A stretch of DNA of 23,138 bases from CALFMR01 sp035550595 (GTDB lineage: Bacteria; Acidobacteriota; Vicinamibacteria; Vicinamibacterales; SCN-69-37): positions 1-23,138 of the forward strand of contig DASZOV010000010.1 of NCBI GenBank assembly GCA_035550595.1, in the 5' to 3' direction. Positions 14,460 to 23,138 of this stretch are shown in pieces. Position 1 is the first letter of the stretch, and each line of letters starts with the position of its first letter. The position numbers were made by a program, and so were the translations under genes. The notes below the pieces were generated by a model that was not told the origin of the DNA, did not search any database, and worked only from the letters and a program-made list of their open reading frames with translations.

Positions 14460-17400
14460 GACTGAAGACCCCCGGCTCCCGTTGCGCGCGGCAGCGTCCG
14501 CGCGGTCGATACCACGTGGCATGCAGCCGATTCGCCTGTCCGAAGACCCCATCGATCTGGCCCTTCCGACGCGCACGCGGCCGGGCCTCGCCGACGATCC
14601 GCTCTGGTACAAGGACGCGGTCATCTACCAGGTCCACGTCCGCGGCTTTCTCGACAGCAACGACGACGGCGTCGGCGACTTCGTCGGCCTGACGCGCAAG
14701 CTCGACTACATCCAGTCGCTCGGCGTCTCGGCCGTCTGGCTGCAGCCGTTCTATCCGTCGCCGCTTCGCGACGACGGATACGACATCGCGCACTACGAAG
14801 GGGTCCATCCCGCGTACGGCACGCGCCGCGACTTCCTGCACTTCATGCACGAAGCGCACGAGCGCGGGCTGCACGTCATCACCGAGCTCGTCATCAATCA
14901 CACGTCCGACCAGCACCCGTGGTTCCAGGCCGCGCGGCGTGCGCGGCGTGGCACGTCGAAACGCAACTTCTACGTGTGGAGCGACGACGACCGCAAGTAT
15001 CCCGGCGTGCCGATCGTGTTCAAGGACGTCGAGCGATCGAACTGGACGTGGGATCCGGTGGCCGGCCAGTACTACTGGCACCGCTTCTTCCATCACCAGC
15101 CGGACTTGAACTTCGACGAACCGCGCGTGCGCAAGGCCGTGTTGAAGGTCATGCGCTTCTGGCTCGACATGGGCGTCGACGGCATGCGTCTCGACGCCGT
15201 GCCGTACCTCGTCGAGCGTGAAGGCACGCAGTGCGCGAACCTGCCCGAGACGCACGCGATCCTCAAGGAGATCCGTCGCGAGCTCGACGCACGCTACCCG
15301 AACCGGATGCTGCTCGCCGAGGCGAACCAGTGGCCGTCCGACGTGCGTGCCTACTTCGGCGACGGCGACGAGTGTCACATGGCGTTCCACTTCCCGCTCA
15401 TGCCGCGCCTGTTCATGGCGCTCCGGCAGGAAGACCGCCATCCGCTGTCGGAAATCCTCTATCAGATGCCGGACATCCCCGACATCTGCCAGTGGGCGAC
15501 GTTCCTCCGCAACCACGACGAGCTGACGCTCGAGATGGTGAGCGACGAGGAACGCGACTACATGTACGAGGCGTACGCCGCCGATCCGCAGATGCGGCTG
15601 AACGTCGGCATCCGGCGGCGGCTCGCGCCGCTCATGGAGAACAGCCGGCCGCGCATCGAGCTGATGACGGCGCTGCTCATCTCGCTGCCCGGCACGCCGG
15701 TCCTGTACTACGGCGACGAGCTCGGCATGGGCGACAACATCTATCTCGGCGATCGCAACGGCGTCCGGACGCCGATGCAGTGGAACGCGGATCGCAACGG
15801 CGGGTTCTCACGCGCCGACCCCGCGCGGCTCTACGCGCCGCTCGTGATGGACCCGGTCTACGGCTACCAGTCGGTGAACGTCGAAGCGCAGGAACGCTCG
15901 CCGCACTCGCTGCTCGCGTGGATGCGTCGCACCATCGCGCTGCGGCAACGCCACGTGACGTTCGGACGCGGCACGATGGAACTGCTGCGGCCGGTCAACC
16001 GCCGGATCTTCGCGTTCATCCGCCGCTACGATGCCGAAGATCCGATCCTCGTCGTCGCGAACCTGTCGCGGACGGTGCAGGCCGTGTCACTGGATCTCGC
16101 GCGCGTCGCCGGGCTCGTGCCGGTCGAGATGTTCGGTGGCGTCGAGCTGCCGCGCATCAGCGACGCGCCGTATTTCCTCACGCTCGGACCGTACGCGTTC
16201 CTCTGGCTGAAGCTGCAGCGCGAACCGCCCGCGCCACTCGGCGGCCGCTCGGCGGCGCTCGTGCCGGAAGTCGATCCCGATCAGGCGCCGCTGCTCGTCG
16301 GGCCGGAATGGCCGAAGCTGCTCGACACGAGCGTGCGGCACATGCTCGAACGCCGCCATCTGCCGCTGTTCCTGCAGCGGCAGCCGTGGGTGCGGCACGG
16401 TTCGTCCGACGTCGCACGGCTGACGATCGCCGACTGGGGCGTGCTCGAGAGTGGCGACGAGCCGACCTTCATGATCGTCCTCGACGTCGACCTCACCGAC
16501 GGCGGCCGCATCCGCTATACGGTGCCGCTCGTGGCGACGCCCGACGAACGAGGCGAAGACATCGTGCGTTACACGCCGGACGCGGTCGTCGTCCGCATCG
16601 CCGGCGCGCGCAAGGGCGTACTGCACGGCCGCGTCGACGGTCCGCTCGGCCGCGCGATCGTGAACGTCGTCACCGGTGGACGCGGACTGGCCCTGCACTC
16701 TGGACGGCTGCAGCCGGCGCCGTCGGCCGCGCTGGCGGGACTGAATCTCCCGCGGCGGATCGAGGATCTCGGCACGGCGCCTTTCGACAACGATCGCTTT
16801 CCGTCGTCGGCTTCGTACGGCGAACGCGTGCGGGTCGAAATCGTCCGCCGCATGTGGCCGGGCGCGAGCCCCGAGTGCGCCCTCAGCGAGGACCTGAACG
16901 CGTACGGCTTCGCGCGGACGCCAACCTATCTCGGCGCGGTCGAGTACGTCGATCGCGACGGGACGCCGACGACGATTGCCGTGCTCAACACGTTCGTGCC
17001 GCACCAGGCCGATGGGTGGGGCCACGCGCTCGCGGAGCTCGAACGCTACTTCGATCTCACGGAAACGCTGGGACCGGCGCCAATCGGGCCGGCGAGCCTG
17101 CCGTCGCTCTGGACCGCCGAGGCCCTCAGCACGGCGCAGGAAACGGTCGGCAGCTATCTGCAGACGGCCTCCGTGCTCGGGCTGCGCGCCGCGGAACTGC
17201 ACCGCGCGCTCGCGGCCCTGCCCGCCTCTGACGCCGACCGGGCCACGGCTGACGCGCGCGCCGCCGACACGCTCGCCGATCGCGCGGCCGCCGCCTGGGA
17301 GCGGGCGCGCGCCGCGCTCGTCGCCTACACGGCGCCGACCGACAGCATCCGCCTGCGCGTCGAACGCCTCGTCGCCGAGTCCGATCAGATGCTCGAGACG

Positions 17401-17886
17401 ATCCGCGCGGCCCGCGCGCGGGTGAGTGGCGTCGTGCCGCTCACGCGCATCCACGGCAGCTTCGACCTCGCGCACGTGCTGCTGCACGAAGGGGACTTCA
17501 CGTTCCTCAGCCCCGGCGACGACACGAGCGAGTCGCCTGAACGTCGGCTCCGCTGGCGCAGCCCGCTCGCCGACATCGCGACCATGCTGCGTTCGTTTCA
17601 CCTGGCCGCCGGCGCCGCGCTCGCCTCGCGCATCGGCGCTGCGCCGCAGCAGATCGAGCGGCTCGCGGGCTACGCGCGCTGGTGGACCGCGTCGGCCTCG
17701 TCGGCGTTCCTGCTCGCCTATCGCACGGCCACGTCCGACGCGCCGTTCCTGCCGGCCAATCCGGACGCCACGGTCGCGCTGCTCCAGCTCTACATGCTCG
17801 AGCAGACGTTCAACGACGTCCGCCCGAGCCTGATGTCACATCCCGACTGGATGGATCTGGTCCTGACGACGCCCGACGTGATCTGA
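14458..17886 (+). CDS. treS: Trehalose synthase TreS fused to a maltokinase-like pseudokinase domain
   Basis: TreS interconverts maltose and trehalose. Residues 48-600 are a GH13 domain: WYKDAVIYQVHVRGFLDSN, QPFYPSPLRDDGYDI, INHTSDQHPWF, nucleophile DGMRLDAVPYL (Asp246), acid/base LLAEANQWP (Glu288) and RNHDE (Asp354), then GTPVLYYGDELGMGDNIYLGDRNGVRTPMQW in shorter form. Residues 610-1142 follow the layout of the maltokinase (Mak/Pep2) part of TreS-Pep2 fusions, including VPHQADGW and SPLADIATMLRSFHLAA. The kinase motifs are gone: HGDxH is HGSFD (999-1003), DFEG is SPGD (1018-1021), and the ATP lysine appears as Glu794. So it should not make maltose-1-phosphate. Total 1142 residues from the ATG at 14458; ATG 14521 and GTG 14416 are alternatives. 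It diverges from the desulfurase and meets sufU tail to tail six bases away. Confidence 0.95.
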   Translation: MTEDPRLPLRAAASARSIPRGMQPIRLSEDPIDLALPTRTRPGLADDPLWYKDAVIYQVHVRGFLDSNDDGVGDFVGLTRKLDYIQSLGVSAVWLQPFYPSPLRDDGYDIAHYEGVHPAYGTRRDFLHFMHEAHERGLHVITELVINHTSDQHPWFQAARRARRGTSKRNFYVWSDDDRKYPGVPIVFKDVERSNWTWDPVAGQYYWHRFFHHQPDLNFDEPRVRKAVLKVMRFWLDMGVDGMRLDAVPYLVEREGTQCANLPETHAILKEIRRELDARYPNRMLLAEANQWPSDVRAYFGDGDECHMAFHFPLMPRLFMALRQEDRHPLSEILYQMPDIPDICQWATFLRNHDELTLEMVSDEERDYMYEAYAADPQMRLNVGIRRRLAPLMENSRPRIELMTALLISLPGTPVLYYGDELGMGDNIYLGDRNGVRTPMQWNADRNGGFSRADPARLYAPLVMDPVYGYQSVNVEAQERSPHSLLAWMRRTIALRQRHVTFGRGTMELLRPVNRRIFAFIRRYDAEDPILVVANLSRTVQAVSLDLARVAGLVPVEMFGGVELPRISDAPYFLTLGPYAFLWLKLQREPPAPLGGRSAALVPEVDPDQAPLLVGPEWPKLLDTSVRHMLERRHLPLFLQRQPWVRHGSSDVARLTIADWGVLESGDEPTFMIVLDVDLTDGGRIRYTVPLVATPDERGEDIVRYTPDAVVVRIAGARKGVLHGRVDGPLGRAIVNVVTGGRGLALHSGRLQPAPSAALAGLNLPRRIEDLGTAPFDNDRFPSSASYGERVRVEIVRRMWPGASPECALSEDLNAYGFARTPTYLGAVEYVDRDGTPTTIAVLNTFVPHQADGWGHALAELERYFDLTETLGPAPIGPASLPSLWTAEALSTAQETVGSYLQTASVLGLRAAELHRALAALPASDADRATADARAADTLADRAAAAWERARAALVAYTAPTDSIRLRVERLVAESDQMLETIRAARARVSGVVPLTRIHGSFDLAHVLLHEGDFTFLSPGDDTSESPERRLRWRSPLADIATMLRSFHLAAGAALASRIGAAPQQIERLAGYARWWTASASSAFLLAYRTATSDAPFLPANPDATVALLQLYMLEQTFNDVRPSLMSHPDWMDLVLTTPDVI

Positions 17887-17892
17887 AAAACG

Positions 17893-18348
17893 CTATTCGG
17901 TGACGACGGGATCGGCCGCGCTGGCGAGCGCGGCCTTGAGCGTGTGCCACGCGAGGCTGGCGCACTTCACGCGGACGGGAAACGACCGCACGCCGGCCAG
18001 CGACACGAGCTTGCCGAGCGACTCGTCGTCTTCGACCGGCACGTCGGTCGGCGCGGTGATCATGGCGTGGAAGCGATCGAACATCGCCAGGGCGTCGGCC
18101 GTCGTCTCGCCCTTGACCGCCTCGGTCATGAGCGACGCAGAGGCTTTCGAGATCGCGCAGCCGGAGCCTTCGAACGCGATGTCGCCGATACGATCGCCAT
18201 CCATCTTCAGGAAGACGGTGACCTGATCGCCGCAGAGCGGATTGTGCCCATGCGCACGGCGATCGGCACCCGCAAGTGCGTGGAAGTTCCTCGGCCGGCG
18301 ATTGTGGTCGAGGATGACTTCCTGGTAGAGGTCGGCGAGATCGGACAT
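17893..18348 (-). CDS. sufU: Fe-S assembly protein SufU
   Basis: SufU is a zinc protein of the IscU fold that accepts sulfur from SufS and passes it to the SufBCD scaffold. The 151-residue protein begins MSDLADLYQEVILDHNRRPRN and has the three cysteines and aspartate of the family: NPLCGDQ (Cys39, Asp41), GSGCAISKASASLM (Cys64) and RVKCASLAWHTLK (Cys129). It also retains the insertion between the second and third cysteines that separates SufU from IscU. It is the last gene of the suf series, 42 bases after the sufT-like gene; that gap is nearly all dispersed repeat, and the ribosome site is weak. Its stop is only six bases from the convergent treS stop, without a visible terminator between. 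Confidence 0.95.
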   Translation of the reverse strand: MSDLADLYQEVILDHNRRPRNFHALAGADRRAHGHNPLCGDQVTVFLKMDGDRIGDIAFEGSGCAISKASASLMTEAVKGETTADALAMFDRFHAMITAPTDVPVEDDESLGKLVSLAGVRSFPVRVKCASLAWHTLKAALASAADPVVTE

Positions 18349-18358
18349 CGGTTGCGAA

Positions 18359-18390
18359 AAGTCAGAAGTTCGAAGCTAGAAGCCAGAAGT
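18359..18390 (+). repeat. Dispersed AGAAGTTCGAAGC repeat between sufT-like gene and sufU
   Basis: This copy matches the intergenic repeat at 6543-6614: AAGTCAGAAGTTCGAAGC is identical over 18 bases and the following AGAAGCCAGAAGT also agrees after one change. It fills most of the 42-base gap and touches the upstream gene's stop codon, so it replaces what would normally be a ribosome-binding leader for sufU. Confidence 0.8.
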
Positions 18391-18954
18391 CTAGAAGAAG
18401 CCGAGCTGCAGCTTCGCGGTTTCGGACATCCGGTCTTTGTCCCAGGGCGGATCCCACACGACGTCCACCCACGCATCGGCGACGCCCGGCACGGCCTTGA
18501 CCTTGTAGCGCACTTCGCTCGGCAACTGCTGCGCCGACGGGCACGCCGGACTCGTCAGCGTCATGTTGATCAGCACCTTGGCGTCGGCGTCGACCACGAT
18601 GTCGTAGATGAGTCCGAGCTCGTAGATGTCGACCGGGATTTCCGGGTCGTAGACCGTCTTGAGCTCGTCGATGATCTTCTGCTGCAGATTCGCAATCTGT
18701 ACGAGATCGGGCGGACCGACGCGTGCCTCGTTCGTCGCCGGAGGTGCTTCGGCTGGCGTCGTGAGCGCGCCGACGTTGAACGCGTCGGATGCGACGGGCT
18801 CGATGTCGGCGAGATCCACCGACGCGCCCGGCGCCTGCTGTGGCAGGTCGCTCGTGGCCGCGGCAGGCGGCGTCGCGGTCGCGGCGGCAGCCGCTTCACG
18901 CGCATCGCGCGCGTCTTTCTCGCGTGAGAGGAACGAGAATGAAAACAGTCCCAT
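18391..18954 (-). CDS. sufT: SufT-like MIP18/DUF59 protein
   Basis: This protein of the MIP18 (DUF59) family is implicated in Fe-S cluster maturation or transfer. The 187 residues divide into an Ala/Pro-rich low-complexity N-terminal part (1-82) and the DUF59 domain: LKTVYDPEIPVDIYELGLIY, NMTLTSPACPSAQQLP (with the conserved Cys), WVDVVWDPPWDKDRMSE and AKLQLGFF. The C-terminal tail WDPPW-x-x-DRMSE-x-AKLQLG is typical of SufT-type members in suf operons. The ATG at 18954 lies four bases after the sufS stop with GGTAAGG upstream, so it is coupled to sufS. The long N-terminal extension is unusual; it starts MGLFSFSFLSREKD and may be a disordered tether. sufU follows. Confidence 0.9.
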   Translation of the reverse strand: MGLFSFSFLSREKDARDAREAAAAATATPPAAATSDLPQQAPGASVDLADIEPVASDAFNVGALTTPAEAPPATNEARVGPPDLVQIANLQQKIIDELKTVYDPEIPVDIYELGLIYDIVVDADAKVLINMTLTSPACPSAQQLPSEVRYKVKAVPGVADAWVDVVWDPPWDKDRMSETAKLQLGFF

Positions 18955-18958
18955 GGCC

Positions 18959-20200
18959 TTACCCCATCAGCTCGCGGACACGACCGACGGCCGCGGCGAG
19001 TGCGTCGACGTCTTCGACCGTGTTGTAGAGCGCAAAGGAGGCGCGCGCCGTCGCCGGGATGCCGAACCGATCCATCACCGGCTGCGCGCAGTGATGGCCC
19101 GTCCGGATGGCGACGCCCTCGCGGTCCACGATCGTGCCGATGTCGTGCGGATGGACGCCGTCCATGACGAACGACACGACGCCGGCTTTCTCACGCGCGG
19201 TGCCGATGATGCGCACGCCGTCGATCGCGGCGAGCGCGCGCTGTGCGCGCGCGAGCAGCACCGCTTCGTGCGCGCCAATCGCCTCGACGCCGACGCGGCG
19301 GACGTAGTCGATCGCGGCGTGCAGGCCAACGGCCCCGGCGATGTGTGGCGTGCCCGCCTCGAACTTGTACGGCAGGTCGTTCCAGGTGCTGCCCTCGAAC
19401 GTCACCGTCCGGATCATGTCGCCACCGCCGAGAAACGGCGGCATGGCCTCGAGCACGGCCTCGCGCCCGTACAGCACGCCGATGCCGGTTGGGCCGTACA
19501 GCTTGTGCCCGGTGAACGCGTAGAAGTCCGCGCCGAGCGCCTGCACGTCGACCGGCAGGTGGTGCACCGCCTGCGAGCCATCGACGAGCACGGTTGCTCC
19601 GGACTGCCGCGCTCGCGCCACGAGACGCGCGACCGGGTTGACCGTGCCGAGGGCGTTCGACACGTGGACGATCGCCACCATCTTCGTCCGCGGACCGAGG
19701 AGCGCGTCGAAGGTGTCGAGGATGAGCTCGCCGCGATCGTCGATCGGCGCGACTTTCAACACTGCGCCCGTCTGGGCACAGATGAGTTGCCACGGCACGA
19801 TGTTCGAGTGGTGCTCCATCGCGGTGATGAGCACTTCGTCGCCAGGCCGGAGATTCGCCGTGCCCCACGCGCGCGCCACCAGGTTGATCGACTCGGTCGC
19901 GTTGCGGGTGAAGATGATCTCGCGGACCGAGGCCGCGTGGATGAACGCGCGCACGGCCTCACGTGCGGCCTCGTGCGCGGCCGTGGCCCGCTCACTGAGC
20001 GCGTGGACGCCGCGATGGATATTGGCGTTGTCAGCCGTGTAATAACGCTGCAGCGCGTCGATGACCGCCTGCGGCTTCTGTGTCGTCGCCGCGTTGTCGA
20101 GGTAGACGAGCGGCCGCCCGTGCACGCGCTGGTCGAGCGCGGGGAACTCGGCGCGAAGCGCCGCGACGTCGTACGGTGCCGTGGAGGCTGAAAGAGACAT
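18959..20200 (-). CDS. sufS: Cysteine desulfurase SufS
   Basis: SufS is the class II cysteine desulfurase that supplies persulfide to SufU and SufBCD. The 413-residue protein shows PLVYLDNAATTQKPQAVIDAL, NANIHRGVHALSERAT, FTRNATESINLVA, MEHHSNIVPWQ, the PLP lysine in FTGHKLYGPTG (Lys233), GTPHIAGAVGLHAAIDY and the catalytic cysteine in RTGHHCAQPVM (Cys371). The ATG at 20200 was chosen; an in-frame GTG at 20209 adds three residues. The ribosome site is weak (GTGGAA). A 39-base gap after sufD contains a GCCGGC-CGA-GCCGGC hairpin (20219-20233). The neighbours on both sides are suf genes on the same strand. Confidence 0.97.
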   Translation of the reverse strand: MSLSASTAPYDVAALRAEFPALDQRVHGRPLVYLDNAATTQKPQAVIDALQRYYTADNANIHRGVHALSERATAAHEAAREAVRAFIHAASVREIIFTRNATESINLVARAWGTANLRPGDEVLITAMEHHSNIVPWQLICAQTGAVLKVAPIDDRGELILDTFDALLGPRTKMVAIVHVSNALGTVNPVARLVARARQSGATVLVDGSQAVHHLPVDVQALGADFYAFTGHKLYGPTGIGVLYGREAVLEAMPPFLGGGDMIRTVTFEGSTWNDLPYKFEAGTPHIAGAVGLHAAIDYVRRVGVEAIGAHEAVLLARAQRALAAIDGVRIIGTAREKAGVVSFVMDGVHPHDIGTIVDREGVAIRTGHHCAQPVMDRFGIPATARASFALYNTVEDVDALAAAVGRVRELMG

Positions 20201-20218
20201 GCGTTCCACTGCCTGGCT

Positions 20219-20233
20219 GCCGGCCGAGCCGGC
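20219..20233 (-). other. GC hairpin between sufD and sufS
   Basis: GCCGGC and GCCGGC pair across a three-base loop just upstream of sufS, with no T tract. It may stabilise or modulate the sufD-sufS message, but it could also be chance in GC-rich DNA. Confidence 0.3.
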
Positions 20234-20239
20234 GGCCGG

Positions 20240-21511
20240 TTAGATCGACAACTGCGTCTCGACGAGCCGCATCGCCGCGTCGCGCACCGACGCCGTCCGG
20301 ATGCCGTTCAACACGTCACCCGCAAAGGCGTGGATCAGCATCGTGCGCGCCGCCGCGAGGCTGATGCCGCGCGCCTGCAGATAGAACAGCGCGTCCTCGT
20401 CGAGCTGGCCGATCGCCGCGCCGTGCGTGCACTTGACGTCGTCGGCGAAGATCTCGAGCTGCGGCTTCGTGTTGATCTGCGCGTCGTCGGTCAGGAGCAG
20501 CGCCTTGTTCGTCTGCTTCGCGTCGGTCTTCTGCGCGTCGGGCCGCACGACGATCTTGCCGTTGAAGACGGCGCGCGCGTGGCCCGAGAGAATGCCCTTG
20601 TACACCTCGTGGCTCGGGCAGTGCGCCTTGGCGTGATCGATCGTCGTGTGATTGTCGACGAGCGCCTCGCCTGTCGCGACGTACAAGCCGTTCAGCGTGC
20701 ACTCCGCGCCCTCGCCTTCGAGGACCGAGATGATGTCGTTCCGCGCGATACGGCCACCAAGCGTCACGTTGTGCGACCGAAACGTGCCGCCGCGGCCCGT
20801 GCGCACGATGGTCGTGGCCTGGTGGAACGCCTCGCTCGACTGCCGCTCCAGCTTGACGTGATCGACGAACGCGCTCGGAGCCGCGTGTATGTCGGCCACG
20901 ACGTTCGTGAACGTCACACCTGCGCCCAGATCGGTGTAGCTCTCGATGATCGTCACCTGCGCGCCGTCTCCGGCCCGCACGACGAGGCGCGGCGAGACGA
21001 GCGCCGGCGTACGTCCCGGCACGGTGACGAACGCCAGGTGCAGCGGCGCTTCGACCACGACCTTCGGCGCGACGTCGACGACGATCGCGTGCTCCGCGAA
21101 CGCGCTGTTGAGATCGACGAACACGTTGAGATCGGCGACTTCCGGCACGGCGCCGACGGGCGCCGATGTCACCGAGACTCCGGTCGGCAGTCCGGCTAGC
21201 GACGAAAGTTTCTCAGACAGTCGGCCGTTGACGATCACGGCCACGTGCGACACGCCGTCGAAACCGACGGCTGCGAGAGCCGCGGCATCCGGCACGGCCG
21301 CCGCCGCACGCTCGAACGACAGCGCCGCGATCGGCGCGATGCTCGTGTGCCGCCACGCCTCATCACGCGTCGTCGGATAACCGCGGGCGAGGAATCGGTC
21401 GAACGCGGCCGTGCGGGCGTCGGCCTCGGCGCCCGCACCGAACGCCGGCTCGCGGCGGAACGCGTCGAACGCCGTCTGGTACGTATCCTGTTGCTCAGCC
21501 AGTTGAGGCAT
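20240..21511 (-). CDS. sufD: Fe-S assembly scaffold protein SufD
   Basis: SufD pairs with SufB and SufC in the SufBC2D scaffold that builds clusters. The 423-residue protein has an N-terminal helical part (RYPTTRDEAWRHTS in the form RGYPTTRDEAWRHTSIAP) and then the beta-helix domain with DHVKLERQSSEAFHQATT, GLYVATGEALVDNHTTIDHAK, HCPSHEVYKGILSGHARAVF and DAQKTDAKQTNKALLLTDDA. It ends with the SufB/SufD-shared segment DDVKCTHGAAIGQLDEDALFYLQARGI. This combination identifies SufD rather than SufB. The ATG at 21511 follows the sufC stop by two bases, so the two are coupled. Confidence 0.96.
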   Translation of the reverse strand: MPQLAEQQDTYQTAFDAFRREPAFGAGAEADARTAAFDRFLARGYPTTRDEAWRHTSIAPIAALSFERAAAAVPDAAALAAVGFDGVSHVAVIVNGRLSEKLSSLAGLPTGVSVTSAPVGAVPEVADLNVFVDLNSAFAEHAIVVDVAPKVVVEAPLHLAFVTVPGRTPALVSPRLVVRAGDGAQVTIIESYTDLGAGVTFTNVVADIHAAPSAFVDHVKLERQSSEAFHQATTIVRTGRGGTFRSHNVTLGGRIARNDIISVLEGEGAECTLNGLYVATGEALVDNHTTIDHAKAHCPSHEVYKGILSGHARAVFNGKIVVRPDAQKTDAKQTNKALLLTDDAQINTKPQLEIFADDVKCTHGAAIGQLDEDALFYLQARGISLAAARTMLIHAFAGDVLNGIRTASVRDAAMRLVETQLSI

Positions 21512-21513
21512 GG

Positions 21514-22278
<765 letters not shown>

Positions 22279-22318
22279 GGGTCCTCTTTGTTGTGGGGGT
22301 CGTCTTCTTCTTTTAGTC

Positions 22319-22419
22319 GCGTGGGGCCCCACCCCCACGCCTCGTCTGCCCCTCAGCGCGCTCGCCTTGCTCGCGGCTTCGGGGACTTTCTCCAATGGCG
22401 TGGGGCCCCATCCCCACGC
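22319..22419. repeat. Twin hairpin repeats between sufB and sufC
   Basis: Two 22-base units, 22319-22340 and 22398-22419, differ at a single base. Each is an 8-bp inverted pair GCGTGGGG/CCCCACGC with a six-base loop. They lie 79 bases apart (start to start) in the same orientation. The stretch between holds another inverted pair around GCTCGCCTTGCTCGC. The arrangement recalls paired REP/BIME units. The rest of the 229-base gap (22279-22507) has no plausible gene; a CCCTCCGGG hairpin lies near 22440. Confidence 0.8.
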
Positions 22420-22507
22420 TCAGGCTCCGGGTGCTTCGGCCCTCCGGGCCTCGCATCCTCGCGCATCACACCGATGTGCTCACCACGGCTCTCCGTGCCG
22501 GGCAACG

Positions 22508-23138
22508 TTACCCCACCGATCCTTCCAAACTGATCGACAGCAGCTTCTGCGCTTCGACGGCGAACTCCATCGGGAGCTCGCGGAAGACTTCCTTGCAGAA
22601 GCCGCTCACGATCATGTTGACGGCGTCCTCGGTCGAGATGCCCCGCTGGCGGCAGTAGAAGATCTGGTCCTCGCCGATCTTCGACGTCGAAGCCTCGTGC
22701 TCGACGCGCGCCGACGTATTCTTGATCTCGAGGTACGGGAACGTGTGCGCGCCGCACTTGTCGCCGATGAGCAGCGAGTCGCACTGCGAGTAGTTGCGTG
22801 CATGCGTCGCGTTCTTGCCGATGCGCACGGCGCCTCGATACGTGTTCTGGCCATGGCCGGCCGAGATACCCTTCGAGACGATCGTGCTGCGCGTGTTCTT
22901 CCCGAGATGAATCATCTTCGTCCCGGTGTCGGCCTGCTGCCAGTTGTTGGTCGTGGCCACCGAGTAGAACTCGCCGACGGCGTTGTCGCCCTGCAGAATG
23001 CAGCTCGGGTACTTCCAGGTGATGGCCGACCCGGTCTCGACCTGCGTCCAGGTGATCTTCGCGTTCGTCATCGCCTTGCCGCGCTTGGTGACGAAGTTGT
23101 AGATGCCGCCCTTGCCGTTCTTGTCGCCGGGGTACCAG
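22508..23138 (-). CDS. sufB: Fe-S assembly scaffold protein SufB (partial, N-terminus off window)
   Basis: SufB is the cluster-building subunit of SufBC2D. Only the C-terminal 209 or so residues of about 470 are present; the gene runs past the right edge. The first visible codons read WYPGDKNGKGGIYNFVTKRG, followed by ITWTQVETGSAITWKYPSC, MIHLGKNTRSTIVSKGISAG, RNYSQCDSLLIGDKCGAHTFPY (the conserved cysteine region) and EHEASTSKIGEDQIFYCRQRGIS near the end. The stop is TAA at 22510-22508. An internal ATG at 23071 is not the start, because conserved sequence continues upstream. It is the first visible gene of the suf series. Confidence 0.97.
   Translation of the reverse strand, partial: WYPGDKNGKGGIYNFVTKRGKAMTNAKITWTQVETGSAITWKYPSCILQGDNAVGEFYSVATTNNWQQADTGTKMIHLGKNTRSTIVSKGISAGHGQNTYRGAVRIGKNATHARNYSQCDSLLIGDKCGAHTFPYLEIKNTSARVEHEASTSKIGEDQIFYCRQRGISTEDAVNMIVSGFCKEVFRELPMEFAVEAQKLLSISLEGSVG

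Noticed and set aside
14449..15516. Upstream extension of the desulfurase frame, antisense to treS
   Set aside because: The conserved NifS start is MSRAPIYLDCHATTPV at 14448. The 356 upstream codons show no family match and oppose a conserved GH13 domain.
16087..17601. Long minus-strand frame opposite the maltokinase-like domain
   Set aside because: It has no recognisable family sequence or ribosome site and lies entirely antisense to the treS fusion.
22279..22395. N-terminal extension of SufC into the upstream gap
   Set aside because: The extension is basic low-complexity sequence overlapping the hairpin repeats, and the ATG at 22278 has a good ribosome site and the family start.

Overview
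The window is a GC-rich, gene-dense bacterial chromosome segment with no tRNA, rRNA, phage or transposase gene. Several traits fit an Acidobacteriota genome, perhaps a Vicinamibacteria-like lineage: futalosine-route menaquinone genes, a sufBCDS operon followed by sufT- and sufU-type genes, a large trehalose gene set, and small hairpin repeats scattered between and inside genes. That placement is an inference from style, not from a marker gene.

Layout, left to right. (1) 1-3433, minus strand: yjbQ, mqnE, a terminator-like hairpin, nadA (quinolinate synthase) and an Fe/Mn superoxide dismutase cut by the window edge. (2) 3640-6538, plus strand: a three-gene, translationally coupled BtuCDF/FecBCDE-type ABC importer (ATPase, permease, binding protein). 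Its ATPase carries an in-frame tandem pair of 42-bp palindromic repeats, and its binding protein contains another dispersed palindrome. (3) 6539-6708: repeats and a candidate terminator. (4) 13134-6709, minus strand: a membrane-anchored trypsin-like protein without catalytic residues, a CPA-type antiporter, a 903-residue fusion of a second antiporter-like domain with trehalose-6-phosphate synthase (OtsA), then OtsB and mqnD. (5) 14448-13294, minus: a NifS/IscS cysteine desulfurase, diverging from (6) 14458-17886, plus: trehalose synthase TreS fused to a maltokinase-like domain that has lost its kinase motifs. (7) 23138-17893, minus: sufB (partial), sufC, sufD, sufS, sufT-like, sufU.

The most unusual content is the trehalose neighbourhood. 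OtsA is tethered to the membrane by an antiporter-like domain, and its gene overlaps those of a second antiporter and a protease-like pseudoenzyme by four bases each. A plausible reading is a membrane-linked osmotic or ionic stress module in which ion flux or envelope state is coupled to trehalose synthesis, with TreS on the opposite strand interconverting trehalose and maltose. The fusion, the overlaps and the missing motifs are visible in the sequence. The sensing role is inference. The other genes are housekeeping: NAD and menaquinone synthesis, Fe-S assembly, metal-chelate or cobalamin uptake and oxidative defence.
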